A DNA stretch of 45,424 nt from CAYRMN01 sp964425575. Its GTDB lineage: Bacteria; Patescibacteriota; Patescibacteriia; 2-12-FULL-60-25. The DNA is taken from positions 1 to 45,424 of the forward strand of contig CAYRMN010000005.1 in the NCBI GenBank assembly GCA_964425575.1, read 5' to 3'. Of this stretch, positions 39,099 to 45,424 are shown in pieces (positions within the stretch are counted from its first letter, which is position 1; each line of letters starts with the position of its first letter). Made by a program: the position numbers and the translations under genes. The notes under the pieces are model-generated. The model worked only from the letters and a program-made list of their open reading frames with translations, did no database searches and was not told where the DNA came from.

Positions 39099-40289
39099 TT
39101 ACGCTAACATACGGGCCGTAACCAAGACAGTATCATCCGGGAAGTACAATTTACCTTGAGATGTGCTTAGGTGCCTCACCTGATCCAGAAGCTTTTCGGC
39201 GTCTTTTGCAAGATCTCCGGTTGACGATGCCTGAAGCGCCTGGGCAAGCACAGCTGCTCGTAAAGGCTCTTCTGTATCGAGAGGAGAATACTGATGTCCC
39301 TGAAACTGACTCCATACCCCATCTGAACCATAGGAGACCTCGTCATACGCCTCGACGGGCACAAGCGATAGGCTGGGATACACCAGCCCATCATTCAAAC
39401 CAAGTGCAGCGCTAATACGAGTACTTATCTCGATATACGATATTTCATCGGTTAATAATTCAGGGAACGGGTATTTTAATGTGGGAGTTGTTGCCATTCT
39501 ATTCAGTCTGTCGATGAGTACACCTCGTTGTTCGGGCGTATAATCCATTTGCAATAACCTCGATATCAGTGAATCGCTTTCCGTAAGTGACGTGATGCGA
39601 TCATTGGCGCGACGGAGATAGCCACCACTATCTCCCAAATTCGCACTCACTTGCCAGCGCGTCCCATTCGCAGAGATGTGCGTAAGACCGATACTTGCTG
39701 TTGTCCCTGAGCCGTTCATCTCTTGACGAATTCGAGAATGAGCCTGCTGCAACGCTCGCAGCAATGCGATGGATTTTTTCTGGATCTGAATATCAATCGC
39801 TTGAAGCCGGGTTACTATGTCGGAACTTGCTTCATACAGCGCCTTTCGTTTTAAAGAACCGGCCTGCGTCTTCATCGCTTTGTAGTCTGCTCGTCCATTG
39901 AGGAGTGCGGTCAAGATGGTGAATATTTCTTGATCACTTCTCCCGTCGAGCGTATCGAATTCGATTTGAAACAGGTCAGGTAGATTGGTTGCGACCCAAC
40001 GGCTGGCTTCATCCCCATGTTTACCGCCACCGATACCGTCACATGCGCCAAATAATCCGGTTTCCGCATGCGCAATGAAACAATCCTGATTCTCGTCATG
40101 TCCTGGCTTCATGGAACCCGTCACCACAAGTTGGCACCTTTGAAATCCTGGAATTCGCTCAACAGGGAAGTGCTCCGCACGTTGGAATGCGAGATAGCGT
40201 CGCTCAAGTTCGCGATTGGATAAGCGGCTTTCAATATTTGATCCGTAGATGTTTTCAAATCTCATAGAAGCGCTTAAGGGGTTAGACAC
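39099..40289 (-). CDS. PP2C-type serine/threonine phosphatase, paralogue
   Basis: The 396-residue protein shares its layout with the downstream PP2C gene: ENQDCFIAHAETGLFGACDGIGGGKHGDEAS, the helical insert IDIQIQKKSIALLRALQQAHSRIRQ, NLGDSGGYLRRAND, VSYGSDGVWSQF and DDTVLVTARM. The metal ligands are conserved. Divergence is substantial, so the duplication is old. Its start overlaps the end of tdk by eight bases. The three minus-strand genes tdk, PP2C and PP2C form one unit followed by tRNA-Leu. Confidence 0.85.
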   Translation of the reverse strand: MSNPLSASMRFENIYGSNIESRLSNRELERRYLAFQRAEHFPVERIPGFQRCQLVVTGSMKPGHDENQDCFIAHAETGLFGACDGIGGGKHGDEASRWVATNLPDLFQIEFDTLDGRSDQEIFTILTALLNGRADYKAMKTQAGSLKRKALYEASSDIVTRLQAIDIQIQKKSIALLRALQQAHSRIRQEMNGSGTTASIGLTHISANGTRWQVSANLGDSGGYLRRANDRITSLTESDSLISRLLQMDYTPEQRGVLIDRLNRMATTPTLKYPFPELLTDEISYIEISTRISAALGLNDGLVYPSLSLVPVEAYDEVSYGSDGVWSQFQGHQYSPLDTEEPLRAAVLAQALQASSTGDLAKDAEKLLDQVRHLSTSQGKLYFPDDTVLVTARMLA

Positions 40290-40854
40290 TTACGATATGA
40301 TGGAGGAGACAACGCGGTTCATAACTAATATCGCCTGTTTCACCCTCCACAGCCACAACAGGTTCATCTTTGCTGACTGGTTGTCCGTTTTTGAGCCGCT
40401 GCGTACGCGTGGCATTGTGCTGACGACACACGCTACACACCGCACGACTGCGTTGGATGAGCGTTTCGGGTGAGGAAAAGAGCGCCAGTGCAGTTGGGAA
40501 GATTGCGCCGCGAAAATCCGTGTCTAGTCCAGACACGAGCAGAACTTTTCCTTGTTGCAACGCATGCTGAAGAGAGGGGATAATGTTCGGTGCAAAAAAT
40601 TGCACCTCATCAATCCCGATCACCTGATACTCATTCAAAATTCGTTCCAGTGTCTCTAGATCGTCACCGGGCACCGTTAGTCCATCATAACTCAGCCCCG
40701 ACCGCGACTGAATCTTCTCAGATCGCGTATCAATCGCCGGCCGAATACAGATCGTCGGCACCCCCTGCGCTGCATAAATCTGCAAATGCCGCACTAATTC
40801 CAGTGTTTTGCCGCAGGCCATAGGGCCGGTAAAGAAAGTGAGAGAGCCGAGCAT
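40282..40854 (-). CDS. tdk: Thymidine kinase
   Basis: The 190-residue type II thymidine kinase starts MLGSLTFFTGPMACGKTLELVRHL with the Walker A P-loop. It has the acidic GIDEVQFF Walker B, the GLDTDFRG lasso-region motif, and a zinc-binding Cys pair CSVCRQ with later C/H residues. It phosphorylates thymidine for salvage, useful for a reduced genome. I use the ATG at 40854; an upstream ATG at 40881 would add nine residues. Its 3' end overlaps the PP2C start. Confidence 0.9.
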   Translation of the reverse strand: MLGSLTFFTGPMACGKTLELVRHLQIYAAQGVPTICIRPAIDTRSEKIQSRSGLSYDGLTVPGDDLETLERILNEYQVIGIDEVQFFAPNIIPSLQHALQQGKVLLVSGLDTDFRGAIFPTALALFSSPETLIQRSRAVCSVCRQHNATRTQRLKNGQPVSKDEPVVAVEGETGDISYEPRCLLHHIVSV

Positions 40855-40887
40855 AGGATGAAGGTAGGGTAGAGGATGCAAGCAGAA

Positions 40888-40916
40888 TTGACAAAGAGTG
40901 ATTTTTTCGATATAAA
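40888..40916 (+). promoter_or_regulatory. Consensus promoter of the metallophosphoesterase gene
   Basis: TTGACA (40888-40893), a 17-base spacer and TATAAA (40911-40916), 43 bases before the start at 40960. Confidence 0.75.
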
Positions 40917-40959
40917 TCTCCTTCGCTCTTTTAGTAACCTACAGCTCTACGGAGGAGCC

Positions 40960-41799
40960 ATGAGAGTGTATCTCACGAGTGATTTACATTTTGGCCTCTC
41001 CGAGAGAGGCGACAAGGCTACGCGTGTTTTAGCGGAAGAGATCGAGAGGTCTGCAACTTCTGACGACGTGTTCATTCTAGCAGGAGATCTAGCGAACGAT
41101 GACGCCACATTCTTTAAGTGCCTCAGCCTTTTCTCACATTTTCCCGGAAGAAAATTGGCCATCGCCGGGAATCATGATGTGTGGGTAGAGGAGGGCGGCG
41201 ATGATGATTCATGGGCTCGTTATCAACGACTCCCGAATCTTATGCGCGAAGCAGGTTTTCGTTCACTCGAAGAGGAGCCCGTTATTATTGGCGGGATTGG
41301 AGTCGTCGGAAGCATGGGCTGGTACGACTACTCATTCCGGGACGATATCGGCATCGCAAATGCTGCCTATCGGTCCAAGATATACCCGGGTGAGCGAGGC
41401 CCACTATGGAGTGACGCGCATCGCGTTCGATGGGGATTCACCGACGAGCAGATGGTGGGTTTTCAGCTCAGAAGGTTGGAGCGACACCTAACCGATCTGA
41501 AAAATGTTGGAGAAATTTTAGCAGTCATCCATCATCTCCCTACAAAGAAACTCCTATTTCATCCGCGATTCCTCATCCCCAAACATTGGCGATTTGCCAA
41601 TGCATTTCTCGGTAGTGAATGTTTTGGTCAACTCTTGCTGGAGACGCCGAATGTGCGCCACGTGATCAGCGGACATATTCACGCTTCACGAAGCGCTCGC
41701 ATTGGGAATATCATTTTTCGGACCATTGGCAGTGACTATGTAGCAAAAACGCTGCTTATTCTGGAAGATGGACGTTTTCAGCGATATGTTTTTTCTTAA
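40960..41799 (+). CDS. Calcineurin-like metallophosphoesterase
   Basis: GGAGG at 40951-40955 selects ATG 40960, giving 279 residues. All five metallophosphoesterase blocks are present: TSDLHFG (DxH), ILAGDLAND (GDxx), AGNHDVW (GNHD), VIHHLPT and SGHIHAS (GHxH). It would hydrolyse phosphomonoesters or diesters with a dinuclear metal centre. The substrate is unknown. It has its own consensus promoter and divergent orientation relative to tdk, so it is a single-gene unit with a recognisable enzyme. Confidence 0.85.
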   Translation: MRVYLTSDLHFGLSERGDKATRVLAEEIERSATSDDVFILAGDLANDDATFFKCLSLFSHFPGRKLAIAGNHDVWVEEGGDDDSWARYQRLPNLMREAGFRSLEEEPVIIGGIGVVGSMGWYDYSFRDDIGIANAAYRSKIYPGERGPLWSDAHRVRWGFTDEQMVGFQLRRLERHLTDLKNVGEILAVIHHLPTKKLLFHPRFLIPKHWRFANAFLGSECFGQLLLETPNVRHVISGHIHASRSARIGNIIFRTIGSDYVAKTLLILEDGRFQRYVFS

Positions 41800-41877
41800 G
41801 AAACCCGCCCTAGAAGCGCCGCTTGACGGTGCTTTTCATATTTATCATTTTCCGACATAATAACGTAAGCTACACAT

Positions 41878-42165
41878 GTGAGAACATCATCATTTCAAGA
41901 AAAGATCCTGGCTGCCCTTAAGGGCTTCTTAAAAAATGGACATAAAACCCTATCTTTATTAAGTCAAGTCGCTCGAGATACACTTGGATTGTCTTCTGAG
42001 TATCCTCAGGACATACCGGAGAAGGCACTTTATCAGTTTATAGAGATACATCCGGAATCCAAGGAGTCTTTGAAAGAATATCTTCTTATGAAAGCACAAG
42101 AAGAAGAGGCTCTTCATATAGAAGCTGCGCGCAAAAAAATTCAACAATCAACGAAAAAAATCTAG
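41878..42165 (+). CDS. Small helical protein upstream of the Fic-like gene
   Basis: A GTG start at 41878 gives a 95-residue, mostly helical, charged protein (FQEKILAALKGFLKNG, IPEKALYQFIEIHPESKESLKEYLLMKAQEEEALHIEAARKKIQQ). There is no strong ribosome binding site. It ends 14 bases before the Fic-like gene, so the two are probably co-transcribed. Class I Fic toxins have small partner antitoxins carrying an S/TxxxE(G/N) motif; no clear copy of that motif is seen, so an antitoxin role is only a possibility. Confidence 0.5.
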   Translation: MRTSSFQEKILAALKGFLKNGHKTLSLLSQVARDTLGLSSEYPQDIPEKALYQFIEIHPESKESLKEYLLMKAQEEEALHIEAARKKIQQSTKKI

Positions 42166-42179
42166 GAATACATATCTAT

Positions 42180-43556
42180 ATGCAAACAGAAACTCAGACA
42201 GACAGACCGGATAAACGATCTCGAGCATCAAAAGAGAAGTCCGTCTCTAAAAGAGAGGATGGTTCTACAGGGTTGGAGCGAGAGACTGCGGCTCAAGAGC
42301 GTCAAGCGTTGCTTGAGACAATGTCTTCCAAAGGCATTCATGCAGAGGCAGCTCTTAGCATTTTGGCTGAATATAAAGAAGTCAGCGAGGAAGATCAGCA
42401 AGAACAAGCGGAAGCCTATTTAGGAGAATATGGGTTAGCTATAGCTGATTTGCCGCCGCTTGAGTTGAAAAAACTTCAAATGCTACTCCAAGCCAGTAGG
42501 GGCACGAAGCGCAAAGAGGTTGGTGATGAATTAACTGCACAGATCGAATTAGATTTGCGCAAACAACTTATTGAACAAGGAATTCATAAGCTCGATGCGT
42601 TACATGCAAAAGTTATAGAGACGGAGAATCCAAAAGAGACAAAAGAAATTTTACAGCAGTATATGGGGCGTATGAGTGCATTGGCGCAGCATGTTCCTCC
42701 TGAAGATCCTCAAAACAGACCATACTGGGATAGTATTTATGTTCGTTTTCGTGCAATCAGCGAAGTGAAGAAACAGGGTTCCAAGGTACTCCAACAGGCT
42801 TTTGAAGAAGTATTTAGTCAATACGAAGATTTTATTGAAGCGGAATTTTTTGACGCAACCTTTACCGAGATGTCCAAGAATTACTTTTCTGGAGAAGACA
42901 CCATGAGAGAGCTTTTTGCTCGAACACCAGAAGATGTCGAAGAGCTTAAAAAGCGAAATCGTAAAAATTTAGTAGAGTATGTTCTATTAAATAAGGATAA
43001 AGAGCCATCCGCCGCTCTCCTCGAGGAGCTTCATAGAATAAACAACAAGGGTGTCGTTCCAGCCTCTATTTCAAGATTGCGTAAAGAGGGAGAAAATGTG
43101 GCTTTTGGGAAGGGGAGAGTTGGTACCTTGGGCGAGGATGTACAAGAAGAGATTGAGCATGTCATGGCAAGAGCAGAATGGATGCACGCTCAAAACCATA
43201 CGCAAACTATATATGAAATAGCTGTTGCGAAATTGCACAACGATATATTAAACATTCATCCTTTTGTCGATCGAAATGGAAGTACCTCTTTTGTATTCGC
43301 GGAATTCATGATGGCGAAGAGAGGGTATGTACCAGAGAAAGATCGTGAGGGCGGCTATTATGGTCAAGTGAGAAAGGTTTTAGGAAACAACCCTATTGCC
43401 ATTGCTGTGCTTGGCGGTATTCAGTATGAGATAGCGCGAGTTCCAGGGTATTTTAAAGGCAAAACTGCTGAGAATAAGCGTTCAAAATATGAAGGCTTTA
43501 TAAGAAAAGTGATGAGCGCGAAAGAAGAGGCTCTGAAGAATGCAGAGAATAATTGA
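42180..43556 (+). CDS. Fic/DOC-like protein with degenerate active-site motif
   Basis: The 458-residue protein has a polar N-terminus, a long helical middle, and a C-terminal Fic domain. The Fic motif HPFx[DE]GN[GK]R reads HPFVDRNGS starting at His360: the catalytic His and the metal-binding Asp remain, but Gly is Arg and the terminal Arg is Ser. The preceding helices (AEWMHAQNH, IAVAKLHNDILNI) and the following EFMMAKRGYVP fit the fold. Standard AMPylation may be impaired or altered. Its partner could be the small protein just upstream. Confidence 0.65.
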   Translation: MQTETQTDRPDKRSRASKEKSVSKREDGSTGLERETAAQERQALLETMSSKGIHAEAALSILAEYKEVSEEDQQEQAEAYLGEYGLAIADLPPLELKKLQMLLQASRGTKRKEVGDELTAQIELDLRKQLIEQGIHKLDALHAKVIETENPKETKEILQQYMGRMSALAQHVPPEDPQNRPYWDSIYVRFRAISEVKKQGSKVLQQAFEEVFSQYEDFIEAEFFDATFTEMSKNYFSGEDTMRELFARTPEDVEELKKRNRKNLVEYVLLNKDKEPSAALLEELHRINNKGVVPASISRLRKEGENVAFGKGRVGTLGEDVQEEIEHVMARAEWMHAQNHTQTIYEIAVAKLHNDILNIHPFVDRNGSTSFVFAEFMMAKRGYVPEKDREGGYYGQVRKVLGNNPIAIAVLGGIQYEIARVPGYFKGKTAENKRSKYEGFIRKVMSAKEEALKNAENN

Positions 43557-43640
43557 GGCCCTAATTTATAAGGGTTTACTTTAAACAAAGAGTGTTTAGA
43601 AAAAAGATTAAACTAAACTAGTCTTAAGTAAGAGTCCATT

Positions 43641-44114
43641 TTATTTATGATACGTTTTCCCTGCGCTAATCATCGCCGCTCGATAGAGCTGTTCCAAAAG
43701 GACAATCCGGGCGAGGGCGTGGGGGAGAGTCATGGAGCCAAATGAGAGGATAGCGTCGGCTCGCTTTTTTACTTGTTCACTCAAACCCCACGAACCACCA
43801 ATTAAAAAGACAATGCTCTGATGATTACTGCTCCATGTCGTGAGCTGTTGTGAGAATTGAAGCGAGGTCATGGTCTTTCCCGTTTCATCAAGTGCAACGA
43901 CCCAGGCGTTGTCTGGAATGCTTTTAAGCAAGCTGTCCGCCTCAATTCGTTTGGTTTTTTCAATATCTGGCTTGGCGGTTCCCTTGCTTCCTTCAGGAAG
44001 TTCGATGATATCGAGGTGAAGATACGGAGAAAGTCGTTCCAGATACATTTGCGCTGCTTCTTTTTGCCAAGACTCTTGCAGTCCTCCAATCACACGTAGA
44101 ATATGTTTTGACAT
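43641..44114 (-). CDS. rlmH: 23S rRNA pseudouridine-1915 N3-methyltransferase
   Basis: The 157-residue protein is a SPOUT methyltransferase of the RlmH family: VVALDETGKTMTSLQFSQQL, the knot region IVFLIGGSWGLSEQV, and the C-terminal SFGSMTLPHALARIVLLEQLYRA with the final TYHK. It methylates m3-pseudouridine in helix 69 of 23S rRNA in assembled ribosomes. It stands divergent to the 23S rRNA region. Confidence 0.93.
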   Translation of the reverse strand: MSKHILRVIGGLQESWQKEAAQMYLERLSPYLHLDIIELPEGSKGTAKPDIEKTKRIEADSLLKSIPDNAWVVALDETGKTMTSLQFSQQLTTWSSNHQSIVFLIGGSWGLSEQVKKRADAILSFGSMTLPHALARIVLLEQLYRAAMISAGKTYHK

Positions 44115-44142
44115 GTGCTCATTTTCCGCTTATTTATTGGGC

Positions 44143-44171
44143 TTGACAAGGGGTGAAGGTTTTACTATTAT
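44143..44171 (+). promoter_or_regulatory. Consensus promoter upstream of a structured leader and 23S rRNA
   Basis: TTGACA (44143-44148), a 17-base spacer and TATTAT (44166-44171). It is the strongest promoter upstream of the 23S gene, but an intrinsic terminator at 44316-44342 lies between. Confidence 0.8.
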
Positions 44172-44177
44172 ACGGGC

Positions 44178-44342
44178 ACTTCAATAACGCCACCTCCTCA
44201 CGTAGACCCGGACTGAAACGGATTTGAGGAGCTCTGGAGACCCGCTATGTGCTCTAACCAACACGCGAGCAAGTTCTCGCACATCGGCTAAGCCCACGGA
44301 ACTCCAGTTTGGATTCCGCTTGGCAGCCGCCAAGCGGTTTTT
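44178..44342 (+). ncRNA. Structured RNA or attenuator with own promoter and terminator
   Basis: About 165 bases run between the consensus promoter and a terminator (CCGCTTGG 44316-44323, CCAAGCGG 44330-44337, then five T). CTCCTCA (44194) pairs with TGAGGAG (44225). CTGGAG (44234) pairs with CTCCAG (44302). Inside, ATGTGC (44247) pairs with GCACAT (44279). A 14-codon frame, ATG 44247 to TAA (MCSNQHASKFSHIG), sits after TGGAG with seven-base spacing and lies inside the structure. It is either a small RNA or a leader-peptide attenuator for the small gene at 44384 or the 23S rRNA. I do not recognise an Rfam family. Confidence 0.5.
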
Positions 44343-44383
44343 CATCTCAGAGACGCACTTCAAATCAGAGTCAGACAGCGACG

Positions 44384-44554
44384 ATGACCGATACAGCATC
44401 GATCCTCATCGTTGTCCGCCTCAGCCCTTCGGGAGATGTGGACCCCGATCCTCGACAATTGACTCTAGTCCTTGAACATCACGCGCTGCGTTGTGTGCAA
44501 GAGACTCGTAATTTGTACGATGACGATCCCGTATATGCAAAAAGATTTTCTTGA
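44384..44554 (+). CDS. Possible 56-residue hypothetical protein
   Basis: ATG 44384 gives MTDTASILIVVRLSPSGD followed by an Asp/Pro-rich turn, a helix (RQLTLVLEHHALRCVQETR) and a short tail. There is no strong ribosome binding site. It lies directly after the structured promoter-terminator unit, which would act as its leader if terminator readthrough occurs. The composition looks like coding sequence, but no family is recognised. Confidence 0.35.
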   Translation: MTDTASILIVVRLSPSGDVDPDPRQLTLVLEHHALRCVQETRNLYDDDPVYAKRFS

Positions 44555-44765
44555 TGCATCACGGGCTACGATAGAATGTCATACGTACAAGGCATAAATT
44601 CAAAATGTAAGCACTCTGTATATCTGTGTAAGCGGATGTGCGGAGTATAAAAATACACCCAAAAGTAACTGCTATCCTATGCCACGTAAAACCAGGCGAT
44701 GCCTGGGTCACGTGGCGCTTCGCGATTCTCTTCAAACTCATTCTTTGAATCGTGTTCCTGGATGG

Positions 44766-45424
44766 CCGAAGCACATAAGGGCGTACGGTGGATGGCTTGG
44801 TAGCGAAGAGCTGAAGAAGGACGTAGCAGCCTGCGATAAGTCTCGGGGAGGTGGCAAGCAACCTTTGATCCGGGAATTTCCGAATGGGGTAACCCATGCC
44901 GATGAAGTCGGCATACCTACGACTGAATACATAGGTCGTAAGGAAGGCACCTAGGGAAGTGAAACATCTCAGTACCTAGAGGAAAAGAAAACAATGAACG
45001 CTGACTTCTTGTCCGACCTGATTCAATCGAGTCTCGTCGGACAAGATGTCAGCATGATTCCGTCAGTAGCGGCGAGCGAACGCGGACCAGTCTAAACCCT
45101 TTTTGCAAACCAGTGTACCGAGTTGGACGCAAGTTTGACCGCGGATGTTGGTGATGAGCGTGGGCTGTCGCAAAGAGAGGTGTTGCGGACGAGGCGTCAA
45201 TTTCCCATGAAATTGGCATAGATGAGTATTATATAGCTGAATGATCTGGAAAGATCAGCCAAAGACGGTGATAGCCCGGTAGGCGAAATATATATACTCA
45301 CTGTGTGTCTCAGATCCAAAGTACGACGGGACTCGAGAAATCCCGTCGGAAGCAGCCACGACGATGTGGCAAGACTAAATACTCTTCCTGACCGATAGTG
45401 AACAAGTACAGTGATGGAAAGCTG
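44766..45424 (+). rRNA. 23S ribosomal RNA, 5' portion (runs off the window)
   Basis: Conserved 23S segments appear in order: GTACGGTGGATG, CTGCGATAAG, TTTCCGAATGGGG, GTGAAACATCTCAGTACC, GAGGAAAAGAAA, CAGTAGCGGCGAGCGAACG, and near the end CTAAATACTC, TGACCGATAGTGAAC. The 5' boundary is estimated from the distance to GGTGGATG. A 54-base extra hairpin (45001-45054) lies between GAAAAGAAA and CAGTAGCGG, and the region 45125-45200 is also longer than in E. coli. No 16S gene or spacer tRNA lies upstream. The stretch 44555-44765 holds only inverted repeats that may help rRNA processing and no certain promoter. Confidence 0.93.

Noticed and set aside
42490..42510. AGTAGGGGCACGAAGCGC inside the Fic-like gene resembles the GTAGGGGC repeat
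   Set aside because: Only eight bases match and no palindromic arm follows, so it is probably chance.
44178..44342. Structured unit as 5S rRNA, SRP RNA, tmRNA or RNase P RNA
   Set aside because: None of the conserved core sequences of these RNAs is visible.
1..45424. UGA or UAG recoded as sense codons
   Set aside because: TGA and TAG both terminate many well-bounded genes here; the single in-frame TAG at 8667 is better explained as a nonsense mutation.

Overview
The window looks like part of a small bacterial genome of the Patescibacteria/CPR type, most likely a Paceibacteria (Parcubacteria) lineage. That placement is an inference from several features. The rpsF-ssb-rpsR cluster is not followed by rplI (bL9). 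The 23S rRNA gene has no 16S gene upstream of it anywhere in the window and carries an extra helix near its 5' end. There are many single-copy Nudix enzymes and very large secreted repeat proteins. Consensus sigma-70 promoters sit almost directly on start codons. UGA, UAA and UAG all end normal genes, so there is no sign of the UGA recoding known in Gracilibacteria and Absconditabacteria. A 10-N scaffold gap and three likely homopolymer frameshifts suggest a draft, metagenome-derived assembly.

Layout. 1-4.2 kb: end of a Nudix gene, a small accessory gene, a secreted peptidoglycan-binding protein, a lysozyme-like exported protein, a second Nudix enzyme and a methyltransferase. 4.2-8.9 kb: an accessory gene behind an attenuator-like leader, a 959-residue surface protein of seven repeated modules, a palindromic repeat, and a GC-rich accessory gene broken by an in-frame amber codon. 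8.9-17 kb: a CCA-adding/HD enzyme, a small XRE regulator on a leaderless promoter, a frameshifted membrane protein, and an ECF sigma factor directly coupled to a 1733-residue membrane-anchored alpha-2-macroglobulin that lacks its thioester. 17-24.3 kb (minus strand): a lipoprotein, Nudix, coiled-coil and CYTH proteins, gpsA with a host-attachment/baeRF-like partner, a multi-TM protein containing the gap and a translated repeat, and a frameshifted lipoprotein. 24.3-27.3 kb: an Fe-S assembly operon (iscS, NifU-like scaffold, Nfu, ferredoxin) with a palindrome next to its promoter. 27.4-30.6 kb (minus): an accessory gene, a Trm11-like methyltransferase, folC and a 27-residue peptide. 30.8-35.2 kb: rpsF-ssb-rpsR, an EpmA-like truncated lysyl-tRNA synthetase, twin Nudix genes, an accessory gene and efp. 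35.3-41 kb: a surface protein, a glutamine amidotransferase, tRNA-Leu(UAG), two PP2C phosphatases and thymidine kinase. 41-45.4 kb: a metallophosphoesterase, a small protein plus a degenerate Fic protein, rlmH, a structured promoter-terminator unit and the 5' part of 23S rRNA.

Two themes run through the window. First, short single-gene units are scattered between housekeeping genes. Each has its own TTGACA-type promoter, a strong GGAGG ribosome binding site and often a terminator, and most encode proteins I do not recognise. Second, several families of palindromic or terminal-inverted repeats occur. Some copies lie inside coding sequence (22552-22659, 32371-32394) or supply a gene's last codons or stop (folC, the nfu gene, the lipoprotein at 23115). 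One family of three copies (32021, 35170, 37748) keeps its predicted folding through compensatory changes and is the best candidate for an undescribed structured element.
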